DNA of 64,000 nucleotides from Stenotrophomonas maltophilia. Its GTDB lineage: Bacteria; Pseudomonadota; Gammaproteobacteria; Xanthomonadales; Xanthomonadaceae. A program made the position numbers and the translations under genes. Location of the stretch: NCBI GenBank assembly GCA_002435595.1, contig DJBL01000023.1:1-64000 (forward strand). The letters run 5' to 3'. Position 1 is the stretch's first letter, and the number at the start of each line of letters is the position of its first letter. This document shows positions 36,974 to 46,219 of this stretch, piece by piece. The notes beneath the pieces were generated by a model. That model worked only from the letters and a program-made list of their open reading frames with translations. It was not told where the DNA came from and made no database searches.

Positions 36974-38250
36974 GGGCTATCTCCAAGTGAAGCGGCCGCC
37001 GGCGGCGTTACAAGCGCCTGGCCGGTCAGTCGTTGAATTTCGATCAGGGCGCGCTGCGCATCGAGCGCCACGTCCAGCTGCTGCTGGGCCATGGCCGTGC
37101 GTTCGGACTGCAACTGGGCCCATTCCAGGTAGCTGATCGCGCCGGCGCGATAGGCGCGCTCGGCAGCCTGCTCAGCCCGGGCCAGCTTCGGCAGTACGTC
37201 GCCTTGTAGCCGCGCCACCTCGGCCTGCGCCACGGTGTAGCGGCCATGGGCTTCGACCAGCGTGGAATACAGCGACAGGCCCTTGGCCTCGCGCTCGATC
37301 GTCAGGACCTCCAGCTCGGCTTCGCCGGCGCGGATCTCCGGCTGTGCGCGGCTGCGACTGCCCAGTGGCATGGACAGGCTGGCCACCAGTGCGGTGTCAT
37401 CAGACTCCTGCAGGCGGCGCACACCGAGCTGCCAGGACAGGTCCGGCGCGGCCGCCGAACGCGCCAGCTGCAGTCGTGCCTGCGCGATCCGACGGGCGTC
37501 GGCAAACTGCGCCAGTTCCGGAGTCCGCTCCAGCGCCTCGGCCAGCGTCTGCATGGATGCGATCGCCGGCAAGACCATGGGATCGGCCGCGGCGACCTCG
37601 AAGCTGGGAGCACGTTCGCCCCACAGTGCGGCCAGATGCTGACGAGCGGCCATTCGCTGTTGCTCGGCCCGATCACGGGTCAGCTCGGCCCGCGCCAGCG
37701 CTGCCTGCGCGGTGAGCACTACCGATTCGGGCGAAGCACCGGCCTGCAGGCGCTGCCGGGCGGCCGCAACGGTCCGCTGGCGCTGGCCGACATCCACGTC
37801 CGCCAGCCGGCGCTGACGGTCGGCGCCAACGACGGCCAGATAGCGCTGCGCCGTCTCGGCGAGCAGATCCAGCCGACCGGTCTCCCGCTGCACGGCCAGC
37901 GCATCAATCCGGCTTTGGGCCAGGGTACGACGCGCGTCGAGCTTGCCGCCGCGCTCCAGGACCGAACTCAGGCTCAAGGTCAGCTCGGCGCTGTCCAGAC
38001 CACGGGCCGCGCCCGTGCCTAAGGCATTTTCGATCTCGGCACCGACCGTCCACGGTGGACGTTGAACGGCCTGATCGCGCTCGGCAGCGAGCACGGTGGC
38101 CCGCGCATCGACCAGGCGCAGCTCGGGGTGGGTTTGGGCCACACGTGCGAACGCGTCGTCCAAGGTCATCAAGTCGGCAGCCGCCGTCGGCGGCGTCACC
38201 GCGCCGCCCAACAGCAGCCATGCGGCTATAGCCGCCAATCGCACATGCAT
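36970..38250 (-). CDS. czcC: CzcC-type outer-membrane factor
   Basis: The 426-residue protein begins MHVRLAAIAAWLLLGGAVTP with a signal peptide and continues as the repeated long helices of TolC-like outer-membrane factors (RLQGDVLPKLARAEQAAERA, YRAGAISYLEWAQLQSERTA). It would form the exit duct of the efflux complex. The ATG at 38250 is chosen at the signal peptide. Confidence 0.9.
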   Translation of the reverse strand: MHVRLAAIAAWLLLGGAVTPPTAAADLMTLDDAFARVAQTHPELRLVDARATVLAAERDQAVQRPPWTVGAEIENALGTGAARGLDSAELTLSLSSVLERGGKLDARRTLAQSRIDALAVQRETGRLDLLAETAQRYLAVVGADRQRRLADVDVGQRQRTVAAARQRLQAGASPESVVLTAQAALARAELTRDRAEQQRMAARQHLAALWGERAPSFEVAAADPMVLPAIASMQTLAEALERTPELAQFADARRIAQARLQLARSAAAPDLSWQLGVRRLQESDDTALVASLSMPLGSRSRAQPEIRAGEAELEVLTIEREAKGLSLYSTLVEAHGRYTVAQAEVARLQGDVLPKLARAEQAAERAYRAGAISYLEWAQLQSERTAMAQQQLDVALDAQRALIEIQRLTGQALVTPPAAASLGDSP

Positions 38251-38306
38251 GGAAGTACTCCGAAGGTTCTCGATATCGACAGGGCGCCGGCGCACGCCGG
38301 CCGACC

Positions 38307-38663
38307 TCACCCTGCGATCGGGGGGCGGAATGGCGCGATCAAGTGCGCGGGCGGATACCGGGGCGTATCGGCGTCCAGCAAGTGCACATACCGACCGATG
38401 TCCGCCACGGCCAGCAAGATCTCAGGGGCCGGCGCCGCTTGGCTGCAACACAGCACCAGCTGCTGAAGCCGATGCAGGGCGACGTCTACGCCACGCTCGG
38501 CAGCTGGCGGCGACACTGCCGGGCCGCGGTCGGCAGTGGCCAGATGGGTTTGAACATGTAGCTCGCCGACCAGTGCCAGCACCGGCTGCGCCACCAGACC
38601 CACGGCCAAGTGCGCCAGCAGGAGCCAGCGCAGGCCAGAACCCAGCCGGCCAAGCCTGGTCAT
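38307..38663 (-). CDS. Small exported CzcI-like protein
   Basis: The 118-residue protein has an N-terminal hydrophobic segment (GLRWLLLAHLAVGLVAQPVL) that could be a signal peptide, a His-containing mature start (GELHVQTHLATADRG) and a CC pair (QLVLCCSQAAPAPE). A small periplasmic protein in this position ahead of czcC resembles CzcI, proposed to regulate czc expression. Its ATG overlaps the stop of the CDF gene (ATGA). The likeness is mainly positional. Confidence 0.6.
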   Translation of the reverse strand: MTRLGRLGSGLRWLLLAHLAVGLVAQPVLALVGELHVQTHLATADRGPAVSPPAAERGVDVALHRLQQLVLCCSQAAPAPEILLAVADIGRYVHLLDADTPRYPPAHLIAPFRPPIAG

Positions 38664-39277
38664 GCAGCCGTCTTGCGCGCGTCGGCACGTGCCCGGCGGG
38701 CATCACCCAAGATTTCGAAGGCCTCCTTGATCACATACAAGCCGATCAGGGCGCCGATCACGAAATCTGGGTACGGGCTGGCCAGCCACCACACCAGGAG
38801 GCCCGCCAGGATCACGCCAACATTGGCGACCACATCAGCCCGGGTGAACAGCCAGGTCGCCCGCAGATGCACCTCGCCGGACTTCAGCGGCGCCAGCATG
38901 CGCAGTACCGTCACGTTAACCACCAGCGACAGCAGGGCGGTGCCAATCATCCAGCCGCTGACCGGCTCGGCACCGAACATTACGCGGCGGCCGACCTCGA
39001 CCAACACGCCCACACCCAGCACAAGCAGCACGCTGCCGCTGACCCACGCGGCATTGGCCTTGAAGCGCGCCGTGCGCCCGATAGCGACCAGGCCAATGGC
39101 ATAGGCGGTGGCATCGGACAGCATGTCCAGAGCGTCGGCCAGTAGGCCAGTGGAATGAGCAATCCAGCCGGCGATGCCGCCGATCACGGCCATCGCCGCG
39201 TTCAACGCTAGAGCGATCCAGAGGACGCGCCGCTCCTGCGCATTCTTGGCCTCGTGGTGGCAGCCGCAATCACTCAT
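38660..39277 (-). CDS. CDF-family metal transporter lacking the C-terminal domain
   Basis: The 205-residue protein starts MSDCGCHHEAKNAQERRVLW, with Cys and His residues that may bind metal, and has six membrane helices. The helix 2 signature GLLADALDMLSDA supplies acidic ligands; helix 5 reads TRADVVANVGVIL. Normal CDF transporters carry about 90 more residues as a cytoplasmic dimerisation domain; here the protein stops at DARRARADARKTAA. A free domain of that kind is encoded at 32545. It is the first gene behind the MerR-type promoter. Confidence 0.85.
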   Translation of the reverse strand: MSDCGCHHEAKNAQERRVLWIALALNAAMAVIGGIAGWIAHSTGLLADALDMLSDATAYAIGLVAIGRTARFKANAAWVSGSVLLVLGVGVLVEVGRRVMFGAEPVSGWMIGTALLSLVVNVTVLRMLAPLKSGEVHLRATWLFTRADVVANVGVILAGLLVWWLASPYPDFVIGALIGLYVIKEAFEILGDARRARADARKTAA

Positions 39278-39340
39278 CGGAACATCTCCAGTCGCAGGGA
39301 AGCCGGGCCCCGGCGGGCCGCTGGCATGACACAGCCGGTG

Positions 39341-39371
39341 AGGGTAAAGTCCGTAGCTACTACGGAGTCAA
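39341..39371 (-). promoter_or_regulatory. MerR-type promoter for the CDF-czc operon
   Basis: On the minus strand, TTGACT (-35, 39366-39371) and TACCCT (-10, 39341-39346) are 19 bp apart. The overlong spacer holds the dyad CCGTAG-CTA-CTACGG, read here on the + strand at 39351-39365. This is the standard arrangement for ZntR/CadR/PbrR-type activators, which untwist the spacer on metal binding. The regulator gene starts 12 bp to the right on the + strand. Confidence 0.85.
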
Positions 39372-39382
39372 GCGTACTACGA

Positions 39383-39796
39383 ATGAAAATCAGTGAGGCT
39401 GCCGACGCCAGTGGATGCCACCTGGAGACGATCCGCTATTACGAGCGGATCGGCCTGCTGCCGCGCCCGGGGCGCACGGGGAACGGTTACCGGGTCTATG
39501 GCCCGGCCGACATCGAGCGGCTGCGCTTCATTGCGCGTGGCCGGGACCTGGGTTTCAGCTTGGAAGAGGTCCGCAGCCTGCTGCAGCTGGCCGGCGATGA
39601 GGAGCTTTCGTGCGGGGACGTGGATCGGCTGGCCCGCAGCCATCTGGCCGACGTGCGCGCCCGCATGGCCGACCTGCAGCGCATGGCCAGCGAGCTGGAA
39701 CGGGTGATTGCCAGTTGCCATGGCGGGCAGCGGGCGGAATGCACGATCCTGTCGACGCTGCGCCAGACGACCTCGGTGGAGGCCACGCGCCAGTGA
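39383..39796 (+). CDS. MerR-family heavy-metal regulator (CadR/ZntR/PbrR-like)
   Basis: The 137-residue protein has the MerR winged helix (MKISEAADASGCHLETIRYY, ERIGLLPRP) and a dimerisation helix. Metal ligands fit the ZntR/PbrR pattern: Cys in EELSCGDVDRLARSH near residue 77 and a C-terminal loop with ASCHGGQRAEC. It should activate the divergent CDF-czc promoter in response to Zn, Cd, Co or Pb. Its stop overlaps the GTG start of tnpS (GTGA), which is unusual for a resistance regulator. Confidence 0.88.
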   Translation: MKISEAADASGCHLETIRYYERIGLLPRPGRTGNGYRVYGPADIERLRFIARGRDLGFSLEEVRSLLQLAGDEELSCGDVDRLARSHLADVRARMADLQRMASELERVIASCHGGQRAECTILSTLRQTTSVEATRQ

Positions 39797-40761
39797 CCGA
39801 ACTGGACCGCTACCTCGATGCGGCCACGCGCCAGAACACGGTGCGCAGCTATGCGTCGGCGCTGCGGCACTTTGAAGTCGAGTGGCAAGGCCACCTCCCA
39901 GCGACACCTGACAGCGTGGCCCGGTACCTGGCCGCTTATGCGCAGACCTTGGCGACCAGCACCCTCCGCCAACGCCTGGCGGCCATCGCCTCTTGGCACC
40001 GCGACCACGGATTTGTCGATCCCACCCGGTCGCCGCTGGTGCGCAAGGTGCTCAAAGGCATCCAGACCCTGCACCCGGGCCAGATCAAGAAAGCCGCGCC
40101 GCTCCAGATTCGGCGGCTCGTCGAGCTCGATGACTGGTTGGCTGCAGCGATCGCTGCGGCACATGCCCGGGGCGACGGAGCGGCGGCGCTGCGCCATCAA
40201 CGCGACCGAGCGCTGGTGCTGCTTGGGTTCTGGCGGGGATTTCGGGGCGACGAACTGCTGCGTCTGGACGTGGCCCATCTCACGCTGGTGCCGGGACAGG
40301 GGATGACCTGTTTCCTGCCGCGCAGCAAGGGCGATCGCCAGGCCGCCGGCGTTACCTACAAGGTGCCGGCGTTGTCGCGGTTGTGTCCGGTGGAGGCGAC
40401 CCAGGTGTGGCTGCAGGCGGCCGACCTGCAAGAAGGACCGGTATTTCGGGCGGTCAGCCAATGGGGCCAGGTGAGCGCCGAAGGCCTGCATCCCAACAGC
40501 TTGGTGCGCGTGCTGCGCGAGTTGCTGACCAGTGCCGGCTTTGCCGATGCCGGGCTCCACAGCAGCCATTCGTTGCGCCGCGGCTTTGCCAGCTGGGCCA
40601 ACAGCCAAGGTTGGGACATGAAGGCCTTAATGGAGTACGTGGGCTGGCGCGATGTGCAGTCGGCCATGCGTTACCTGGACGGGCGTGACCCGTTTGCCCG
40701 GGACCGCATTGAAGCAAGCCTGCCCAGTCCAACCGCGCCGGTACCGGCGACTGAAGCCTGA
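39793..40761 (+). CDS. tnpS: TnpS-like tyrosine recombinase of Tn4651-type transposons
   Basis: The 322-residue protein starts at a GTG that overlaps the merR stop. It has the N-terminal SAM-like core-binding domain (QNTVRSYASALRHFEVEWQG) and a catalytic domain with Arg in FWRGFRGDELLRLDV, HSLRRGFASWANSQGW (HxxR) and the Tyr in VQSAMRYLDGRDPF. Its length matches TnpS, which resolves cointegrates of Tn4651-group transposons at rst together with TnpT. A stub of TnpA follows on the same strand. The TnpT-like gene and candidate rst are about 13.7 kb to the left. Confidence 0.8.
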   Translation: MTELDRYLDAATRQNTVRSYASALRHFEVEWQGHLPATPDSVARYLAAYAQTLATSTLRQRLAAIASWHRDHGFVDPTRSPLVRKVLKGIQTLHPGQIKKAAPLQIRRLVELDDWLAAAIAAAHARGDGAAALRHQRDRALVLLGFWRGFRGDELLRLDVAHLTLVPGQGMTCFLPRSKGDRQAAGVTYKVPALSRLCPVEATQVWLQAADLQEGPVFRAVSQWGQVSAEGLHPNSLVRVLRELLTSAGFADAGLHSSHSLRRGFASWANSQGWDMKALMEYVGWRDVQSAMRYLDGRDPFARDRIEASLPSPTAPVPATEA

Positions 40762-40967
40762 TCCCACCGCCAAGGAACTGGAGGAGGTCTATACCCCCAC
40801 CGCCGCTGAGATTGCATTCGCCAAACAGCTGACCACCCAGCCGGGACCGCAGCTGGCGGTAGTGATTCATCTCAAGCTCTTCCAGCGCCTGGGTTCCTTC
40901 ACGGTGTTGGCCGAAGTGCCCGAGCGGATCCGGAAGCAACGCCCAGGCCGCCCGACTCCGCAATTCA
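40762..40967 (+). pseudogene. N-terminal stub of a Tn3-family TnpA transposase
   Basis: The frame after tnpS reads KELEEVYTPTAAEIAFAKQL and VVIHLKLFQRLGSFTVLAEV, matching the DUF4158 N-terminal region of Tn3-family transposases. Homology ends at about 40967, where the tniQ gene comes in from the other strand, so roughly 900 residues of the usual transposase are missing. The true start is unclear. Confidence 0.75.
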
Positions 40968-42404
40968 TTTTATTGGGACTTCAACCTCGCGCCTCAATAC
41001 TCGCCGGGTGCGTGAGGACACGTCTGGTTGGATTTTTTCGCCGACTCGGGCTTGTTTGCGCCGTGCTCTAAGCTTGTTCAACAATAGGTGTCTGCGCAGA
41101 CCTAGCGCAACGATCATGTCCCGCTCGTCCCGCAATACGCGCCCCTTGTCGCAACGTCCCAAATTGCGTAGGCCGTCTATACGAAGGTGCACCGGGCAGC
41201 TTCGAGATGCACCACGCTGAAACAGGGACCAATGCGGCAGATTGCTGATCCCATCACAATGCACGGCGTTCTTGTTGGAACGCCTAACCGAGGACTGCAG
41301 TTGCGCAAGGGTCTGCACCCACTCCTCGAAAGAGCTCAAATAGCTAAGTGCAGCCTCTCTTAGGCTTGGGCATAGCATCGGTGCCGTATGAGATAAGTAG
41401 AAGCCTTGGAACAAATGATCTTCAATCTCACGAAGTTCGATACGCCGCTGCATTAGCCACACCGCATACGCCTGTGCAAGACAGCAAAGATGCGGTTGTA
41501 GTTTCACGACGCGATGAATGCGGCGATCACTGATCCCCACCGACCGGGTAGCATGAATTCTGCACGCAGCATGTCCCTTTAGATGGGTTCGACGCAGCCG
41601 ACGTGCGATGCATCTGAGTAGTTTCCGGTACGGATCAATGGGATCGGGTTGTTCGGGGTCATGCAAATGATGTGGCAGTGGCGATAGATGTGTGGTTGGA
41701 AACAGCTTGAAGGAGTGAGGGCGTTGCGAAAGCGCGGCTTCAATGCGTTTGCTTGGGATTCTCACAAGCGCATACCAATACAGGCTTGCATCCGTGCTGC
41801 GTCCTTGGGCGTCGATGAATGGCGAGCCCTCGCCCGTTCCAGCTTTTTGGTAGCCATATGTAGCCGCATTCGCCGCAGCCTCCCATTTCTCAAGTTCGTC
41901 TAGAACCCGAGCCTCCGATTGCCTTCTAGGAGTTTCGATCGCGCCGGGAATTTCGCGCCTTAGTGGCGATGCGCCGCAGGACTTGCAGACGAATCCATGC
42001 ACCTCCCTCCCCTTTGTATCCAGAGCGATTCCACAGCGAGGGCAGCCAGTCTTCAGCTTTCGGCGGTGGAGGATGCAGTGGCGGAATCGCTTATCCTGCT
42101 GATAGCGATAGTGCATGCCTGATTGAATGCAAGTGGGGCAATAGCGGAGAGGCTCGTCCTCCAGCCATCGACAGCGTTCTCCCAGTGCTGAATTGACGTC
42201 TAGAATGCAGGCACAAAGATCATCGGGTGCCTGGACGGTGAGAATCTGCTCAGAAAGGAATACGGCTGTCTCCCCAAGGTTGAATCTCCACGACTGGCTT
42301 AACCTACTCCACTGGATATCGCTGACGTTGAACCACTCCAACAACTGGACGATTGTCCAGGAGGAGCAATGGTCGTCGATCAGCAAGCGGCTCCAGGCGA
42401 TCAT
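40965..42404 (-). CDS. tniQ: TniQ/TnsD-like target-selection protein
   Basis: From the ATG at 42404, which overlaps the tniB stop as ATGA, the product is 479 residues; an upstream start at 42500 would add 32. A zinc-finger region typical of TniQ/TnsD lies at about residues 75-145: YCPTCIQSG, then HCILHRRKL, CPRCGIALD and VCKSCG. The C-terminal 300 residues are basic and helical. TniQ proteins guide TnsABC-type transposases to the target. The stop lies exactly where a truncated Tn3 tnpA ends on the other strand, so the C-terminus may be altered by that junction. Confidence 0.75.
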   Translation of the reverse strand: MIAWSRLLIDDHCSSWTIVQLLEWFNVSDIQWSRLSQSWRFNLGETAVFLSEQILTVQAPDDLCACILDVNSALGERCRWLEDEPLRYCPTCIQSGMHYRYQQDKRFRHCILHRRKLKTGCPRCGIALDTKGREVHGFVCKSCGASPLRREIPGAIETPRRQSEARVLDELEKWEAAANAATYGYQKAGTGEGSPFIDAQGRSTDASLYWYALVRIPSKRIEAALSQRPHSFKLFPTTHLSPLPHHLHDPEQPDPIDPYRKLLRCIARRLRRTHLKGHAACRIHATRSVGISDRRIHRVVKLQPHLCCLAQAYAVWLMQRRIELREIEDHLFQGFYLSHTAPMLCPSLREAALSYLSSFEEWVQTLAQLQSSVRRSNKNAVHCDGISNLPHWSLFQRGASRSCPVHLRIDGLRNLGRCDKGRVLRDERDMIVALGLRRHLLLNKLRARRKQARVGEKIQPDVSSRTRRVLRREVEVPIK

Positions 42405-43426
42405 GACCGCCTTGATGCCCTTGCCCTGCCGGTTGCTGTAGCCGCTAGCGCTGGTGGCGTTCTGCTCCGGTAGCCTGAGTCCAGAATAGCTCGCTCCCAC
42501 GTGACCCGTGGAATCCTCAGGGCTTCGGCGTCAGTACCTTCGTTCTCCTGGCCGACCAGCATCAGCGCCTCGGCTACCCATTGCATGCTTATGCCTTCAT
42601 GGTCGACCATTCCAGCTGATTGAGCCCGAAACGCTTCGTACAACTCTGATGCACAGTTCGCCAAGCGGAAGCCATTGGCATGGGCACACGGCCACAAATA
42701 TTGCGTGTATGACCACCCAGACCCGCGGGGGTATTCGGTCTCCTCGTCGCACGACTTGAGAACGACGCGGAGATCAGCAACATCCTGCAGGCTTCTAAAC
42801 TCGATCAACTCCGCCATGAATCTGATCGTCAGGTCCGGCATCTCGGCCATAAACCGCTGATGCATTGTGCATAGTTGACTCTGGCCGAAAAGAACCACCG
42901 TGACCTTTATCTCATGAACATTCAGCCAGTTGACAACGCGCTTCAGCCATCCGAGATCTTTGACGTGCAGGTTTTGGGCTTCGTCAATAACCAGGAAAAG
43001 ATGACGTCCAGAGACGGACATGGCGTAGAGTGCTCGAAGCAATTGATCGCGCTTTCCTGCAAGTGAGCGATGCACCCGAGGCTCGTAGTCGATGATAGAT
43101 AGAAGGTCCTCGATCAATGCGCCTTCCGCGGCGACCTCCTTGGATGACGGCTCGTAGACCACGAATGCAGATCCGGGAAACTGGGCGGGGGCCAGCTTCT
43201 CCAGAGCATAAATGCAGGACGATTTCCCGCACAATGGGTGCGCCCAGAAGGCGATCGAGGAGCGGAAGCGTTGCGCTCTGTCGAACACCAGGCGGGCGAC
43301 TTCCTTGACGGGCGCGGTAGGCAGTACAGCTGCTGCCATAAGAAGTGGGTGCCTATCCCGCAGCGATGGGTAGGTGGCTCGGATCGCCGCGATGCTGTCC
43401 TGAGGGTTCATGCGTGGCCTCATCAT
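42401..43426 (-). CDS. tniB: TniB/TnsC-like AAA ATPase
   Basis: The 341-residue protein is the ATP-dependent transposition regulator. Walker A appears as AHPLCGKSSCIYAL near residue 62, Walker B as HLFLVIDEAQNLHVKDL near residue 145, and sensor-like LFGQSQLC follows. TniB/TnsC filaments connect the TniQ-bound target to the transposase. It overlaps tniA and tniQ by 4 bp each. Confidence 0.85.
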   Translation of the reverse strand: MMRPRMNPQDSIAAIRATYPSLRDRHPLLMAAAVLPTAPVKEVARLVFDRAQRFRSSIAFWAHPLCGKSSCIYALEKLAPAQFPGSAFVVYEPSSKEVAAEGALIEDLLSIIDYEPRVHRSLAGKRDQLLRALYAMSVSGRHLFLVIDEAQNLHVKDLGWLKRVVNWLNVHEIKVTVVLFGQSQLCTMHQRFMAEMPDLTIRFMAELIEFRSLQDVADLRVVLKSCDEETEYPRGSGWSYTQYLWPCAHANGFRLANCASELYEAFRAQSAGMVDHEGISMQWVAEALMLVGQENEGTDAEALRIPRVTWERAILDSGYRSRTPPALAATATGRARASRRS

Positions 43427-45360
43427 TTTGCGATGACGGTAAAGTCGATATCCCGCCCAGCTCGAACGCGCGCCGCCAAGGTTTTCGTGTCGGGGCGCTT
43501 GGGCTTTCGCTCGCTCAGTGGCTCAGCTGTATATCCCTTCCGGGCCTCCTCAGCGACTACGGTTGCTGCGCGGGTGGACCGTGGAGCACTCGAACAGGCG
43601 TCGAGGGCTTGCTGGGCAAGCTTTCCGAGCGCCTGACCTGTCGGGTTCACGTACGGATCATCATGCCCGTTCTGAATGTTGGACTTGAGTAATCGTCGCA
43701 TCTCGAGAGAGTGCGGAAAACGCCAGCGGGAAGACAGCGGCACCAGTTCGCCTAGTTCCATCCCGTCTTCCGTGTAGGCGCGAACGCGGGATACGTCGTA
43801 CGGGTCTGCATGAATCTGTACTCTGCGACCAATGAGATCCCAGCGAGCTGCCAAAACTGGCGAGCTGTACTCTACGCTGGCATAGCAGATGCACGGTGAT
43901 CTACCCTTTGCGCGACTGCCGCGCACCGGAGCTGAGCTCACCTCGATCCTCAGCGGCGGTGACAGGGCTGAACGGGCCGGAGCTAGCGGGGCGAGACAGC
44001 CAGAGCCTGTTGCGTAGTACTCAAGCATTTGCGCCGCAGGGCTACCCCCATAGTTTGCTTCGGTACCATTGAGGTTCCAACGATCCACGGCGGCAGCGGT
44101 CCCCCGCATGAGTTGTTCAAGGGTAACCTTGTGCTTTACGGCCTGCGATTCGGGCTTGTTTCGCCTGGTGTCTACCGGACTGTTCCCCGTTGTCGAAGGT
44201 GATTGGTGAAACACTTCCTGCTCAATCCACCCAAAGACCCGCTCGACCACCGCTCGACGCTCCGGTCGCTTGATGCCGCCCCAAGAGACGGCGGCCCCCG
44301 TCTCCGAACGCACCCTGTCACCAACGGAGTCGGAAAGGTGCGCGAGCGCGTTATCAACGAAGACGCTTACGAATCCGGCGCGGAATTCTGGGTGATCAGC
44401 TTGATTCCCAATCGAAACATGTAGCGCACGCACAATCTCCTCAGACAGGCACTGCCCAGCGACAGCGTTGCCCATGCACCCCAGGAAATCAGCGGTGGTA
44501 ATCTGTCGGCGCACCACGACAGCCCAGCCAAGAATGTAGCTCGTGAACCTGTCCACTACTACGATGAGGGTCATGCGGTAGCAGGGCACATACTTGGTGC
44601 CCTTGGGAGTGTTGACCCCTGCTGCGAAGATGATGTCTGACGTGTGCTCGTCAGCTTCAACGATCTCAAATGGTGCTACAGCCTCGGGACTCTCTGGCCA
44701 ACGGCCTGGTCGTTTTGATCTTTGCCTGCACTCCTCGCCGTACTGCAGCAAGGCAATCTTCTCGTGTCTCTGGGAAAAGAAATCCTCCACGTACTTGCCG
44801 ATGCAGTTCCTCCCTTTGCGGTTAACGCAGAACGGCCAAGCCTGTCGACTAATGCCAGAGGTGGTACATAGCTGCAGGAAGATCTCATGAGCAGTCAGCT
44901 TGGTAGCTCTTCCTCGCTTCCGGCCATCCGGATCAATCCCAGTCGCGAGGTACTTATCCAGTCCCGCTTGGACATCCGGCTGCCGAGTGAACAGCGCCGA
45001 CAGTGCCCCCGTGTAGCCCCCTAATGACTGCCGTGGCATAGCACATACCGGCTTCACTCGAATAGGTTTGCCTGTTCGAAATCCCTTTGCCAAGCCCGTC
45101 CAGCCTGCTACGCGGCCATCATCCATTACGGCTACGCATCTGTTGAGGTATCGAAGTACCTCGCTTGTTTGAAGTCCGTAGGATGATGCGATCGAGGAAG
45201 TCGGATCCCCGTTCAGGTAGGCGATCAAGCCATGCATCCGCCGCTCATACAACGCCAACTCTGCTGCGCTTAATTGACTCGCGTCGAACGCGGGCCACGC
45301 CCCGTAGTCGGCAAGTTCCGCAGGAAGTGTCCTGCGGTTAAATCTAACGGCCGAAGTCAT
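43423..45360 (-). CDS. tniA: TniA/TnsB-like DDE transposase
   Basis: The 645-residue transposase has an N-terminal DNA-binding part, an rve/DDE catalytic core with the acids in VEADEHTSDII (about residue 243), VFVDNALAHLSD (about residue 343) and RRAVVERVFGWIEQEVFH (about residue 377), and a C-terminal Mu-type beta barrel with tail (GRRVQIHADPYDVSRVRAYT). It joins the 3' ends to target and should bind the repeats at both ends of the element. It overlaps the tnsA-like gene by 17 bp. Confidence 0.88.
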   Translation of the reverse strand: MTSAVRFNRRTLPAELADYGAWPAFDASQLSAAELALYERRMHGLIAYLNGDPTSSIASSYGLQTSEVLRYLNRCVAVMDDGRVAGWTGLAKGFRTGKPIRVKPVCAMPRQSLGGYTGALSALFTRQPDVQAGLDKYLATGIDPDGRKRGRATKLTAHEIFLQLCTTSGISRQAWPFCVNRKGRNCIGKYVEDFFSQRHEKIALLQYGEECRQRSKRPGRWPESPEAVAPFEIVEADEHTSDIIFAAGVNTPKGTKYVPCYRMTLIVVVDRFTSYILGWAVVVRRQITTADFLGCMGNAVAGQCLSEEIVRALHVSIGNQADHPEFRAGFVSVFVDNALAHLSDSVGDRVRSETGAAVSWGGIKRPERRAVVERVFGWIEQEVFHQSPSTTGNSPVDTRRNKPESQAVKHKVTLEQLMRGTAAAVDRWNLNGTEANYGGSPAAQMLEYYATGSGCLAPLAPARSALSPPLRIEVSSAPVRGSRAKGRSPCICYASVEYSSPVLAARWDLIGRRVQIHADPYDVSRVRAYTEDGMELGELVPLSSRWRFPHSLEMRRLLKSNIQNGHDDPYVNPTGQALGKLAQQALDACSSAPRSTRAATVVAEEARKGYTAEPLSERKPKRPDTKTLAARVRAGRDIDFTVIAK

Positions 45361-46006
45361 GCCGAGCCCTCAGGAGCTTGGTATGCGAGGACCATGGGTT
45401 GGCGTCCATGTCGGAGCTGATGACCCGGTTGCGCAAAGCAAGGACGGTGGCACCGATTACCACAGCGGGATGAATCGAACCTTGGCTGCGCATCACCTCG
45501 CCGAGAGTGGCCTTGCCGCGCCGTCGGACAACGGCCTCAATTTGTTGTGCAACCGGGCCAAGGTCTGAGCCGCGGCTGCGATGGTAAGCCGAGATAGCGA
45601 ATTGCCAGTTACGTATCCTCATCGCGAATCGGCAAAAGTCGCGTGTGCCAATCACAACGAGCGAATCGCGGCACACGACGCTCAGTGCGTCCACGTTTTC
45701 CTTGGATCGCATCGAGCCATCGTCGATCGCAAAGGCCTTCACCGATCTATCAACCAACGTAACCATTGCGTCGGCGACGACCGTGTCTACCCCATTAGGT
45801 ATCTCTAATGCCCGCTCCTTATACTCAGTGCTGAGGATCGTCGGATCGCCCTCGCAGTAATAGAAGAGTTTCATCCGCAGGTCGCCGCTCAGTGTCACCG
45901 GCGACTCTTCTGTGGGCGACTGAAGTGCCCAGAGGTTTGCTGAGTTGCTAGACCGCGCTTGGCGTATGCCGAGACGGCGTTGCCTAGCCTTCGTAACGAG
46001 GCTCAT
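45344..46006 (-). CDS. TnsA-like endonuclease subunit, catalytic site partly missing
   Basis: The 220-residue protein is the first gene of the transposase operon and matches TnsA in place, size and layout. The expected Glu is seen in SGDLRMKLFYYCEGDPTILS, and the Asp in VVADAMVTLVDRSVKAFAID; the usual QxK step that follows (as in IQVKP) reads FAIDDGS instead. A C-terminal helical domain follows (DLGPVAQQIEAVVRRRGKAT). If 5'-strand cutting is lost, the element would move by replicative cointegrates, as Tn402-type elements do. The ATG at 46006 follows GGAGAGAGAGG. Confidence 0.6.
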   Translation of the reverse strand: MSLVTKARQRRLGIRQARSSNSANLWALQSPTEESPVTLSGDLRMKLFYYCEGDPTILSTEYKERALEIPNGVDTVVADAMVTLVDRSVKAFAIDDGSMRSKENVDALSVVCRDSLVVIGTRDFCRFAMRIRNWQFAISAYHRSRGSDLGPVAQQIEAVVRRRGKATLGEVMRSQGSIHPAVVIGATVLALRNRVISSDMDANPWSSHTKLLRARHDFGR

Positions 46007-46219
46007 CCTCTCTCTCCTGGCGTATCACTCAGCATGCTTGGCTCTTTGCCTGCACAAATGCGACCGCAGGCGTGTTGGTGGCCGAGTTGCTAGCTGGAGC
46101 TCTGCGCGATTTCGGCTTGCGATGCACAGCGCGGCTCCGGAGGCCATGGTCAGGAACCTACTCCTGCAATCGGGGCGGTGCAACCGGATCCGTGCAAGAA
46201 CTGACCAGTGGACTGAGCA

